From assembly GCA_964523575.1 (NCBI GenBank), contig CAZGAV010000017.1, positions 1-58,237 on the forward strand: 58,237 nucleotides of DNA. The letters are read 5' to 3'. The notes beneath the pieces were generated by a model. The model did no database searches. It had not been told where the DNA came from and was given only the letters and a program-made list of their open reading frames with translations. A program made the translations under genes and the position numbers. Origin of the DNA: DAOUTW01 sp964523575 (GTDB lineage: Bacteria > Zixibacteria > MSB-5A5 > GN15 > JAAZOE01). Position 1 is the stretch's first letter. Every line of letters starts with the position of its first letter. Below are positions 25,817 through 33,553 of the stretch, piece by piece.

Positions 25817-27462
25817 TTGATCCAGGTTCCCTTCTTCTGATGCTTGATATAATCGCGCGCTTCGCGCAACGCCCGTGCCACTTTTTCGGTCGTCGTCAAT
25901 CTGAGCACCCGAGTAGCAAATCGTTTGGCTTCGATCGAATCGATCCGCGAAATCCATTCCGCCACCCCTGGCAAAAGAGTTGGATTCATGGATAATTCAT
26001 CGACCCCGATACCGACGAAAAAGGGTGTCAAATCTCGATTACCGGCCATCTCGCCGCAAACCGTCACGGGAATACCCGAACCCCGCGCCGCCAAAACCGT
26101 CATATGGATCAATTTCAAAACCGCCGGATGAGCCAGATCGTAATACTTGGCTACCCGGTAATTGCTCCGGTCGGCGGCCATCGTATATTGGATCAAATCG
26201 TTGGTTCCGATAGAGAAGAAATCCACGAGTTCGGCCAGATAATCGGCCGACAAAGCCGCCGACGGCACCTCGATCATCACACCTACGGGGACTTTTTCAT
26301 CGTAGGGGATATGTGACCGTTTCAGTTCCCCTTTAATTTTTTCGATCAACTCCAATGTCGCCACGATTTCTGAGGCGTCGGAAATCATCGGCAACAGGAT
26401 TTTCAGATTGCCCTCCACCGAAGCGCGTAGCATGGCGCGCAACTGGCTTCGGAAAAGGTCGGCGGAATCGAGAGCCACCCGTATGCCGCGCCAGCCGAGG
26501 GCTGGGTTTTCTTCCCGGATACGACCCAGCAGGTCCGAATATTTCTCGCCGCCAAGATCGAAGGTTCGCAAAGTCACCGGGAGAGGCTTGTAGGCTTTGG
26601 TGATCCGGGAATAGATTTCAAATTGTTCTTCCTCGTCCGGAAATGATTGCTTCATGAAATAGAGGAATTCCGTCCGATATAGACCGACGCCGACTCCCAG
26701 ACGAATCAAATGATCGTCCATCGGCCCCGGCAACTCCAGATTGGCCGCCAGCTTGATCTCTTTGCCGTCGGTGGTAACTGAATCGATGGCCCGGGCCTGA
26801 TGCAAGAGTCGCAGTGGCTGGGAATGTTTCCGCGCCCGTATCCGGCGATAATTTCTCCGGGTTTCAGCGTCGGGGTTGATAATGACTTCCCCCCGATTGC
26901 CGTCGATAATCACCGTCATCCCCGGCAATAGTGTTTCTCCCAGACCGAAGTTACCCATAACCGCCGGGAGGCCCAGAGATCTGATAACCAGCCCCATATG
27001 AGAAGCCGGGCCGCCTTCCTCGGTCAAAAACCCGACCACGTTTTTCTTGGCGTAGGTAATAATCTGGGCCGGGCTGAAAATGCGTCCAGCCAGGATTGTC
27101 GGTTTGTTGAAGCCATTCTGGCCGCCGTTGCCGACCCCCATTATCAATGACAGTACCCGCTCCGATACGGCTCGAATATCATGGATCATCTGCCGCAGAT
27201 ANNNNNNNNNNNNNNNNNNNNNNNNNNNNNNNNNNNNNNNNNNNNNNNNNNNNNNNNNNNNNNNNNNNNNNNNNNNNNNNNNNNNNNNNNNNNNNNNNNN
27301 NGCGATTTCGAGCCGGCCGATTTCATCCTTGACCCGGCCCGGGGGGATATTGCGGCAGACAATTTGAAACGTGGGATCACGAAGAATCTGGGCCTCGCCC
27401 AGCGCTATCCCCTTGGACACCGTTGTCGCCTTCACCCTGATATTTTCCTTGGCTAATTTCAT
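25813..27462 (-). CDS. ptsP: PTS enzyme I (PEP-protein phosphotransferase), interrupted by assembly gap
   Basis: The N-terminal piece (27462 down to about 27302) and the long C-terminal piece match enzyme I, which transfers phosphate from PEP to HPr. The phospho-His motif is GGPASHMGLVIRSLGLPAV, where most members have GGxTSHxAIxAR. The PEP-binding barrel has LRTFDLGGEKY, NPALGWRGIRVALD, GVMIEVPSAAL, SIGTNDLIQYTMAADR and the active Cys in TVCGEMAG. The Ns lie in the helical HPr-binding subdomain. The ptsH gene is just upstream and a sugar isomerase downstream; no EII permease is present, so the role may be regulatory. Confidence 0.9.
   Translation of the reverse strand: MKLAKENIRVKATTVSKGIALGEAQILRDPTFQIVCRNIPPGRVKDEIGRLEIXXXXXXXXXXXXXXXXXXXXXXXXXXXXXXXXXXYLRQMIHDIRAVSERVLSLIMGVGNGGQNGFNKPTILAGRIFSPAQIITYAKKNVVGFLTEEGGPASHMGLVIRSLGLPAVMGNFGLGETLLPGMTVIIDGNRGEVIINPDAETRRNYRRIRARKHSQPLRLLHQARAIDSVTTDGKEIKLAANLELPGPMDDHLIRLGVGVGLYRTEFLYFMKQSFPDEEEQFEIYSRITKAYKPLPVTLRTFDLGGEKYSDLLGRIREENPALGWRGIRVALDSADLFRSQLRAMLRASVEGNLKILLPMISDASEIVATLELIEKIKGELKRSHIPYDEKVPVGVMIEVPSAALSADYLAELVDFFSIGTNDLIQYTMAADRSNYRVAKYYDLAHPAVLKLIHMTVLAARGSGIPVTVCGEMAGNRDLTPFFVGIGVDELSMNPTLLPGVAEWISRIDSIEAKRFATRVLRLTTTEKVARALREARDYIKHQKKGTWIK
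27202..27301. other. Assembly gap of 100 Ns inside ptsP
   Basis: Exactly 100 Ns stand between two ptsP pieces, the usual placeholder for an unknown gap. Both pieces read in the same frame across it, but the family normally has about 70-80 residues here, so the real missing length is probably near 220 bases. Confidence 0.95.
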
Positions 27463-27537
27463 TTCAGATTAAAATTTGGCTCGCTCCGACCGTTTTACCC
27501 GCTCGGATCGTTATCGTTCGCTTTAATTCCGGGGCCA

Positions 27538-27807
27538 TCAATAGGCCTCTCGAAATTTCGATTTGAACAACCGGGCCATCTCATTTGCCGCTTCCTTCTC
27601 GTCCGGACCTTCAACCCGTAGTAGTAATTCGGTGCCGAATTCGGCGGCCAGAGCCATAACCCCCAGCATTGATTTGACGTTGATCGTCATAGTCCCTTTG
27701 GTCAGACTTATTTCCGACTTGAATTGTGAAGCCGTCTGCACTACCATCGCCGACGGCCGGGCATGCAGGCCCAGTTTATTGGTCACGGTAACTTTTTTCT
27801 CAATCAT
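27538..27807 (-). CDS. ptsH: HPr phosphocarrier protein
   Basis: The 89-residue protein has the HPr fold: phospho-acceptor His16 in LGLHARPS and the region around Ser47 (INVKSMLGVMALAA), where HPr kinase would act in bacteria that have it. It takes phosphate from enzyme I, encoded 75 bases downstream. It follows dprA by one base, so obgE, dprA, ptsH, ptsP and the isomerase gene probably share a transcript. Confidence 0.95.
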   Translation of the reverse strand: MIEKKVTVTNKLGLHARPSAMVVQTASQFKSEISLTKGTMTINVKSMLGVMALAAEFGTELLLRVEGPDEKEAANEMARLFKSKFREAY

Positions 27808-27808
27808 G

Positions 27809-28909
27809 TCAAATCGCGATAAACCGTTTACCCGATAACTGCCTGACCAGACCGCGAAGCTCCAGACTCAGCAAATAAGAAGTCGCCTCGTTGACGGTCA
27901 GTCGGCATTCGCGCACCAGATGGTCAATCTGTTTGGGAGTCTCCGACAGGCGCTCGAACACCAGGCTCTCGCCCTCCGTCAAATCTTCTCCAATTTTCTT
28001 TTCGGGGCCAATATAATCATTTTTCAAAATCGGCAATACAGAAAAGATATCGTCCACCGACGTCAATATATTTGCCCCGGATTTAATCAGATCGTTGGTT
28101 CCGGAGGACATCCGGGAGGACAGGTTGCCCGGTACGGCGAACAGCTTCTTATTGTGGGCCAGGGCCAGATCGGCGGTCAACAGAGCCCCCGATTTCTCAC
28201 CCGCCTCGACGACAATGACCGCCTGCGACAGCCCGGCGATGATGCGGTTGCGCCGTGGGAAATGCCCCGGATTGGGACCGGTGCCGGGGAAAAACTCCGA
28301 TAGAACCGCCCCCTGCTCGGCAATCCGGTGATACAGTTTCTTGTTGGAGGCCGGGTAAATAACGTCGATACCGGACCCCAAAACCGCCACCGTCCGGCCG
28401 CCGGCTTCCAGCGCCGCCCGATGCGATGTGGAATCGACCCCGATAGCCATGCCGGAAACAATCGTGACCCCGTGGCGGCTAAGTTCGCCGGCTATTTTCG
28501 CCGCCATCGCCCGGCCGTAATCGGTGGCGTTCCGTGAACCGACGATAGCCACCGCCCGCCGGTCGGTTTCGGTCAGATTTCCCTTACAGAATAAAAACGA
28601 GGGCGCATCGTACAGAGACCGGACCGCCGCCGGATAATCGCCGTCGGCTAGAGTAATGATGCTGTAACCATTGTTCCCGGCCCACTCGACCTGGCGCCGG
28701 CCGTAATCGATATTTAATCCCTTCTTAATTCGCTCCGCGGTCGATTCACTGATACCCGGGATAGAAATAAATTGAGAACGATCCCAATCGAGGATATCAA
28801 TCGGATTTTCCGCCCGCGCCAGCATCATCTTGATCCGGACCGGCCCGATTTTGGCCATTGAGGCCAGAGCCAGAACCAGCGCAGTGTTTTCAGTAGACGG
28901 GCTCGTCAT
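27809..28909 (-). CDS. dprA: DNA-processing protein DprA
   Basis: ATG 28909 gives 366 residues and overlaps the obgE stop by 20 bases; a longer frame to 28939 is less likely. The N-terminal part is a SAM/HhH-like region (ISESTAERIKKG). The Rossmann core has VAIVGSRNATDYGR, TIVSGMAIGVDSTSHRAALEAGGRTVAVLGSG and FPRRNRIIAGLSQAVIVVEA, all hallmarks of DprA/Smf. A C-terminal winged helix follows (TPKQIDHLVRECRLTVNEATSYLLSLELRG). DprA loads RecA on incoming single-stranded DNA during transformation. Confidence 0.95.
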   Translation of the reverse strand: MTSPSTENTALVLALASMAKIGPVRIKMMLARAENPIDILDWDRSQFISIPGISESTAERIKKGLNIDYGRRQVEWAGNNGYSIITLADGDYPAAVRSLYDAPSFLFCKGNLTETDRRAVAIVGSRNATDYGRAMAAKIAGELSRHGVTIVSGMAIGVDSTSHRAALEAGGRTVAVLGSGIDVIYPASNKKLYHRIAEQGAVLSEFFPGTGPNPGHFPRRNRIIAGLSQAVIVVEAGEKSGALLTADLALAHNKKLFAVPGNLSSRMSSGTNDLIKSGANILTSVDDIFSVLPILKNDYIGPEKKIGEDLTEGESLVFERLSETPKQIDHLVRECRLTVNEATSYLLSLELRGLVRQLSGKRFIAI

Positions 28910-29882
28910 CCGTGCCTTCCAGCGCTTTTTCCAAGTCAATCAGTAGCTCGTCGACACCGGCCCCGGTGACGGCCGAAATGAACCGGCAGTCGGGAAAATC
29001 TTGCTTCAATTCTGCCAATTTCTCATCGTCGATAATATCGATTTTATTGATAACGCGGACAATTTTCCGGCCGACCAGATCGGGGTCGTACTTTTCAAGT
29101 TCGGCATTGAGATTATCGAAAGTCGCTTTGATTTCCTCGACATAACCATCGACGATGAACAGCAGGACCGCCGACCGTTGAATATGCCTGAGAAATTGCA
29201 GCCCCAGCCCCTTCCCCTCACTGGCCCCCTCAATAATACCCGGAATATCAGCCATGACAAAGGACTTGAAATCCCGGAGCCGGACGATTCCCAGATTGGG
29301 CACGAGGGTGGTAAAGGGATAAGCGGCAATTTTGGGGCGGGCTGCCGAAACGCGGGATAAAAGCGTCGATTTACCGGCGTTGGGAAAACCGACCAGCCCC
29401 ACGTCGGCCAGAAGTTTCAATTCCAGCGATAATTTCAATTTCAGACCGGAACTGCCCGGTGTCGCCTGCCTCGGCGTCTGATTGGTCGGGGATTTGAAAT
29501 GGTCGTTGCCTTTGCCGCCCCGACCGCCAGGCGCGATGACGATTTCCATTCCCTTCTGATCGAGGTCAGCCAATACCCGGTCTGTTTCCATGTCCTTGAC
29601 AATCGTCCCGACCGGAATCTTGAGGATTACATCTTTGCCGTTACGGCCGGTTTTCAAAGCCCCGCCGCCCGGCAGTCCGTTTTCCGCCTTGTACTTGCGA
29701 TGATAACGGAAATCCAATAGCGTCGAGATATTTTCATCGGCCCTGACTATAACATTCCCCCCCCGGCCGCCGTCACCGCCGTCCGGCCCGCCCTTGGGGA
29801 TATACTTTTCACGCCGGAAGGAAATACTTCCGTCGCCGCCCCGGCCGCTTTGAACTTCAATTTCGACATAATCTATAAACAT
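28890..29882 (-). CDS. obgE: Obg family GTPase
   Basis: The 330-residue protein has the glycine-rich Obg fold (1-158; RREKYIPKGGPDGGDGGRGG) and a G domain with GFPNAGKS (G1), the switch segment YPFTTLVPNLG, DIPGIIEGASEGKGLG (G3) and NKID (G4). It is the usual short form without the C-terminal OCT extension. Obg acts in 50S ribosome assembly and stress control. It heads the run of genes to the sugar isomerase. Confidence 0.96.
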   Translation of the reverse strand: MFIDYVEIEVQSGRGGDGSISFRREKYIPKGGPDGGDGGRGGNVIVRADENISTLLDFRYHRKYKAENGLPGGGALKTGRNGKDVILKIPVGTIVKDMETDRVLADLDQKGMEIVIAPGGRGGKGNDHFKSPTNQTPRQATPGSSGLKLKLSLELKLLADVGLVGFPNAGKSTLLSRVSAARPKIAAYPFTTLVPNLGIVRLRDFKSFVMADIPGIIEGASEGKGLGLQFLRHIQRSAVLLFIVDGYVEEIKATFDNLNAELEKYDPDLVGRKIVRVINKIDIIDDEKLAELKQDFPDCRFISAVTGAGVDELLIDLEKALEGTDDEPVY

Positions 29883-30112
29883 ACGGTACCGTTATCTCTG
29901 AAAGCTTTAATTTACGACGCAAGCCCCCACCCGGCTCCGGCGGCAACATTATCCCCGAAGACATGCACTCTCGACAGCCGCTTCCCGGGATGGCAATGAT
30001 TTCCGTCCGCCGCTCGTCAAATATATCCAAATTGTCCGACAAAGCCATCATTTTTTTGTACTATTCCTTCCCCGAATTCGTTACATTAGGCCAATTATTG
30101 GGAGGATAGAAA

Positions 30113-30502
30113 ATGAAATCGATTCTTGTCACCGTTTTCCTGCTGGCCATCGTGGCCACCGTATTTTTGTCCTGCGGCACCAAGGAAGAAGCGGCCCATA
30201 CCGCCGTTCTGACCGGCCGGGTGACCGCGACCGACACCACTGTCTATCTGTCTGGTGTTAAAGTCTTCGAAAAATCTCATGGCAAACTCAGCGCCGTAAC
30301 CGATGACAATGGATATTTCGAGCTTAAAGGTATTTCCTTCGAAGAGCACGATATCTATTTCGAAAAGGACGGCTACGAGCCCGATTCCATGATGTTCGAA
30401 TATACCGGAGAGCTGGAACGCCCCATCGTCACGCGCCATGTTGTCATGACCCCGATCGGCGGCGCGGAGACTCCCGGCGAACCGGCTTCCGACAGCGAAT
30501 AA
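30113..30502 (+). CDS. Small lipoprotein with carboxypeptidase-regulatory-like Ig domain
   Basis: The 129-residue precursor has a signal ending in lipobox FLSC and one beta-sandwich of the CarboxypepD_reg type (AVLTGRVTATDTTVYLSGVKVFEK, DDNGYFELKGISFEEHDIYFEKDGYEP). Such domains occur as surface or adhesive modules. GGGAGG precedes the ATG. The gene stands before the ArsR-type regulator, separated by that gene's promoter region. Its function is unknown. Confidence 0.8.
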   Translation: MKSILVTVFLLAIVATVFLSCGTKEEAAHTAVLTGRVTATDTTVYLSGVKVFEKSHGKLSAVTDDNGYFELKGISFEEHDIYFEKDGYEPDSMMFEYTGELERPIVTRHVVMTPIGGAETPGEPASDSE

Positions 30503-30511
30503 ATTCGATCT

Positions 30512-30570
30512 CTGACGCCTTTCGGGCGTAAAATATAATTGGCCGATGATATATATGTGTATGAACATAT
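30512..30570 (+). promoter_or_regulatory. Promoter and operator-like repeat of the ArsR-type gene
   Basis: CTGACG (30512-30517) and a perfect TATAAT (30534-30539) with 16-base spacing precede the gene. Just downstream is the inverted repeat ATATGT-N6-ACATAT (30553-30558 and 30565-30570), which lies between the -10 box and the start codon, a position suited to autorepression. Confidence 0.5.
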
Positions 30571-30578
30571 GGGTATAA

Positions 30579-30929
30579 ATGGATATGGGCGGCAAGAAAC
30601 GAAAAACTCCGACCCGACTGGTCGTCTGTAATATCGACGAAAAGGGTTACAGCAAGTATTTCAAGGCCTTCGCCGACCCCTCGCGCCTGCATATCATCGG
30701 CCTGCTGGCCGGCGGCGAGATGGCCGTCGGCGAAATCGTAGACGCCATGGAATTGTCCCAGCCGACCATCAGCAGGCACCTGGCTATTCTCAGAGAAGCC
30801 GATATCGTCCTCGACCGCCGCGACGGCCAGCGGGTGTTTTACAGCCTCAACCGGGACGTCGTCGAAAACTGCTGTTCCGGCTTCTGCGACTGCCTCATGA
30901 TCCCCGCCTCCAAAACCCGAAAAAAATAA
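30579..30929 (+). CDS. ArsR/SmtB-family metal-responsive repressor
   Basis: The 116-residue protein (an in-frame ATG at 30585 is also possible) has the ArsR winged helix: YFKAFADPSRLHIIGLLAGGEMAVGEIVDAMELSQPTISRHLAILREADIVLDRRDGQRVFYSL. Its C-terminus carries four cysteines in ENCCSGFCDC, a likely soft-metal site such as As, Cd, Zn or Hg. No efflux pump or reductase is adjacent; the next gene encodes a small CC-rich protein with a similar AT-rich repeat in front. Metal sensing is inferred from the cysteines. Confidence 0.92.
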   Translation: MDMGGKKRKTPTRLVVCNIDEKGYSKYFKAFADPSRLHIIGLLAGGEMAVGEIVDAMELSQPTISRHLAILREADIVLDRRDGQRVFYSLNRDVVENCCSGFCDCLMIPASKTRKK

Positions 30930-30962
30930 GTCCCCTTCCCCTTTTTTTTGAAACTAATATTG

Positions 30963-30985
30963 ATATATCCGCATATATAAATATG
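30963..30985 (+). promoter_or_regulatory. AT-rich operator-like repeats before the CC-rich protein gene
   Basis: ATATAT-CCGC-ATATAT (30963-30978) overlaps CATAT-ATAA-ATATG (30972-30985), resembling the repeat before the ArsR-type gene. It lies 32 bases before the start codon of the next gene, so both genes may answer to the same repressor. Confidence 0.4.
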
Positions 30986-31016
30986 TAGATAATAATCAAA
31001 CAAAGGAGTTCTCGAG

Positions 31017-31214
31017 ATGGATGGAAAACCGGGACAAATCACCTTCACCGAAACCGAAGACGGTTTTCGGGTCGAAGTCACGGGCCGGCAGTTGAAAGAT
31101 ATGATGCGCTGCTGTACCCCGGTATTCAGCGTCGGCGGAGCTGCGAACGTATGCTGTGCCGCCGGAGCGGAGGCCCGCTCGGAATGCTGTCCCCCGGCCG
31201 ATGAGCAAAAGTGA
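31017..31214 (+). CDS. 65-residue cysteine-pair protein downstream of ArsR
   Basis: A small soluble protein with a strong AAAGGAG ribosome site. It has an acidic N-terminal half (ITFTETEDGFRVEVTGRQL) and three vicinal cysteine pairs at about residues 32-33, 46-47 and 57-58 (RCCTP, VCCAA, ECCPP). No family is recognised. Paired cysteines suit binding of soft metals or metalloids, and the upstream ArsR-type gene with Cys-rich tail supports a metal-buffer or chaperone role. This is inference from composition and context. Confidence 0.65.
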   Translation: MDGKPGQITFTETEDGFRVEVTGRQLKDMMRCCTPVFSVGGAANVCCAAGAEARSECCPPADEQK

Positions 31215-31221
31215 TCATGCT

Positions 31222-31249
31222 CCCGACCCGATTTTGAACGCGGGTCGGG
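31222..31249 (+). terminator. Hairpin after the CC-rich protein gene
   Basis: Perfect nine-base arms CCCGACCCG (31222-31230) and CGGGTCGGG (31241-31249) with a ten-base loop follow the stop by seven bases. There is no T-run; CAACCCCC follows. It may end the upstream transcript or structure the leader of the small frame at 31273. Confidence 0.5.
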
Positions 31250-31272
31250 CAACCCCCAATCAGGAGGCGGAT

Positions 31273-31341
31273 ATGAACCGTTATTCGATTCCACGGACGG
31301 CCCATTGTTGCCAGGGCTCCAGACGCCGGTCCCGGGCATGA
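31273..31341 (+). CDS. Possible 22-residue basic CC peptide
   Basis: A 22-codon frame starts eight bases after a good AGGAGG site. The peptide is basic and carries a vicinal pair (TAHCCQGSRRRSRA). It follows the CC-rich protein by 58 bases and is followed by a perfect 15-base inverted repeat. The ribosome site and shared CC feature support it; its short length and lack of homology argue for caution. Confidence 0.35.
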   Translation: MNRYSIPRTAHCCQGSRRRSRA

Positions 31342-31357
31342 CCCTAAAAGGCCTCTT

Positions 31358-31399
31358 CGATGGCCGGATAAAACTCCTGCCGGATTTATCCGGCCATCG
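31358..31399 (+). terminator. Perfect 15-base inverted repeat
   Basis: CGATGGCCGGATAAA (31358-31372) and its exact complement TTTATCCGGCCATCG (31385-31399) enclose a 12-base loop. The long stem would end or protect the small transcripts upstream, although no T-run follows. The remaining 280 bases to the next gene show no other feature. Confidence 0.5.
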
Positions 31400-31679
31400 C
31401 AATAAAATTCCATCCACGCCGATCGCGACAGGTTTGGGTAGGTGTTGACGCATCACCGCAAACCACGGTATTGATTGGCGCGACAATAACTTACATGAAA
31501 TGGCCGTCGTCGGCTAAGACTGCCGCCCCCCATAATTCGTCATACGGGCATTAAAATCCTGTTGCATCAAACCGGCCGTAAGGTATATTTCAGCAGATAA
31601 ACCGACAACGCATTTACTCATTCTATAGGCCAACGCGTCTAGGAATATCACAAACAATTTTTAATGGATGAGGTGATTC

Positions 31680-32570
31680 ATGAATGGATTGCCTGATTCG
31701 CTTCACTTACGCCGGCAGGCCCCTCTCAAAATCCGCCTGCTGGTATTTTTATCTATTTGGTTAATACCTTTCACCGTCGTCAAGGCCGCCAACACCATCT
31801 ACGTCGATATCGCCAAATCAGGTACCACCAAGGCGGTGGACACCCTTTTTTCGGGCGGAAGTTATGATTTCCGGGTATGGATCGAGAACGACGCCCGCCT
31901 CAGCAGTTTTCGCATCACTCTCCGTAACTGGATCACTCTCACCGCTTCGGCCGATGCCGATCCCAACCGGGGAACCTACTTCACCTGGGAGAATGTCGGA
32001 GGCTACGGTCCGACCGGACTCAACACCGGCCATGCTTGCGTTACTGTCCAACCCGGCAGCCGTATGGATCCGCCGTCATACGTCTGGGACTACGGAGCCG
32101 GTTTTAGGGTCTGGGAATACAATATGAATGAAACCAGTCCCGACACCCTCGGTTTCGGCGGCAACGCTGTCAGTCATGGGCTTCAGCCCGGACCCCTTCA
32201 GCATATGGTCACGATTCATTTCAAAGCAACGACGCTGGCTCTGAATATCATTTATCTATGGATGGACAGCGCCTATATTTCACCCGGAGGGGGTATAATT
32301 TTCGTCGATTTTGGCGGCAATCTGATCATCCCGCAATTCTCCACTCATGCCCCCTGGAAACTAACGGCCAAATGCGGCGATGCCAATGGGGATGGGACGG
32401 TCGATGTCGCCGACGTCGTCTTTCTGGTCAAGTATGTTTTCAAGAGCGGCCCGGCGCCCAAGCCCGTTGCAGTTGGCGACGTCAACAATGACCTTGACAC
32501 TAATGTGGCCGACATTGTTTATCTCATAAACTATGTCTTCAAATTCGGGCCGCCGCCCGATTGTCCATGA
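31680..32570 (+). CDS. Secreted protein with C-terminal dockerin-type repeats
   Basis: The 296-residue precursor has a signal peptide (IRLLVFLSIWLIPFTVVKA), a beta-rich domain (about 45-225) of cohesin-like strand pattern, and two dockerin type I repeats at the end: CGDANGDGTVDVADVVFLV and VGDVNNDLDTNVADIVYLI, each an EF-hand-like calcium loop, closing with FGPPPDC. The paired GD.N repeat with YVFK.GP is a common C-terminal tag in secreted proteins of Zixibacteria-like genomes, where no cellulosome is known. GAGGTG precedes the ATG, and a strong terminator follows. Confidence 0.82.
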   Translation: MNGLPDSLHLRRQAPLKIRLLVFLSIWLIPFTVVKAANTIYVDIAKSGTTKAVDTLFSGGSYDFRVWIENDARLSSFRITLRNWITLTASADADPNRGTYFTWENVGGYGPTGLNTGHACVTVQPGSRMDPPSYVWDYGAGFRVWEYNMNETSPDTLGFGGNAVSHGLQPGPLQHMVTIHFKATTLALNIIYLWMDSAYISPGGGIIFVDFGGNLIIPQFSTHAPWKLTAKCGDANGDGTVDVADVVFLVKYVFKSGPAPKPVAVGDVNNDLDTNVADIVYLINYVFKFGPPPDCP

Positions 32571-32627
32571 TTTCAACTGATTGAGGAGCATTGGAGGAGT
32601 GATCGATTCGGTCCCCTCCCCGTAACG

Positions 32628-32665
32628 CCCGCCGGTGTTCCCGCCCCGGCGGGTTTATTTATTTT
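32628..32665 (+). terminator. Rho-independent terminator of the dockerin gene
   Basis: Arms CCCGCCGG (32628-32635) and CCGGCGGG (32646-32653) with a ten-base loop are followed by TTTATTTATTTT. Confidence 0.85.
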
Positions 32666-32791
32666 ATGGCATCACGCCCCTCGGTGAGTAGCAAATCTCA
32701 AAACCACATTCTTAACAGGGAATATAGTGCTCCTCTGCCAATGTCAATTATTATAGCATGCTGGAGCCGTACATACGAAATAATGGCTGGA

Positions 32792-33553
32792 TTATTTCTT
32801 GAAATAGGCCGCGAGGATATCGCGAAATTCGGAACGGTCGATCGCCCGGTTTAATAACCCCTGATACGCGATCGAAATCTCGCCCGTCTCCTCGGAAACC
32901 ACGACCGCGATACAGTCGGATTCCTCGGTGACACCGATGGCCGCCTTATGGCGCATGCCATAAAGCTTGCGATATCGTGGATTTTTGGTGAGAGGCAATG
33001 TGCAGGCCGCTGCCGAAATGAATTCTCCCGAAATTATCACGGCGCCATCGTGCAGCGGCGTGTAGGGCGTAAAGAGGGTGGTGATCACTTCCGAAGACAA
33101 TTGGGCGTTAAGGATTTTGCCGGTTTCGATGAAATTTTTAAGCCCCACGGCCCGCTCGATGACCATCAACCCCCCATACTTGAGTTCGGCCAGACGGATC
33201 GCCGCCCGGCTGACCTCGTCGATGACCTTGGTCCCTTCGAACCGTCCCATCATCCGAAACACCTTGGAATGCCCCATTTGCGCCAGCATCCCGCGCAATT
33301 CCGGTTGAAAAATAATCACCAGGACAATAAAACCGACCGTGGCCAGATGAGAGAAAAGCCACATCAAACCTTCCAGTTGGAACCAGAATGCGACAAAGGC
33401 CAGCGAGAAGACCAGCACCAGCCCGGTGATCATCTGAGCCGAACGGGTGCCCTTCATCAGCGACAGCAATTTATAAATAATATAGGCGACGATCAGGATA
33501 TCGACCAGATCGACCAGACGAAATTTGATAAAGCCTATCGAAAATAGTTCCAC
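32792..33553 (-). CDS. cdaA: CdaA-type membrane diadenylate cyclase
   Basis: The 253-residue protein has three membrane helices (about 12-31, 41-60, 70-84) and a DisA_N/DAC domain, making the second messenger c-di-AMP from two ATP. The catalytic DGA (169-171; PLHDGAVIISG) is intact; the second motif is RHK (201-203, GMRHKAAIG) where most enzymes have RHR. GTG 33553 follows the folP stop directly, with GAGG five bases before it. Adjacency to folP is also seen in Bacteroidetes. The product usually controls osmolyte and potassium balance. Confidence 0.93.
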   Translation of the reverse strand: MELFSIGFIKFRLVDLVDILIVAYIIYKLLSLMKGTRSAQMITGLVLVFSLAFVAFWFQLEGLMWLFSHLATVGFIVLVIIFQPELRGMLAQMGHSKVFRMMGRFEGTKVIDEVSRAAIRLAELKYGGLMVIERAVGLKNFIETGKILNAQLSSEVITTLFTPYTPLHDGAVIISGEFISAAACTLPLTKNPRYRKLYGMRHKAAIGVTEESDCIAVVVSEETGEISIAYQGLLNRAIDRSEFRDILAAYFKK

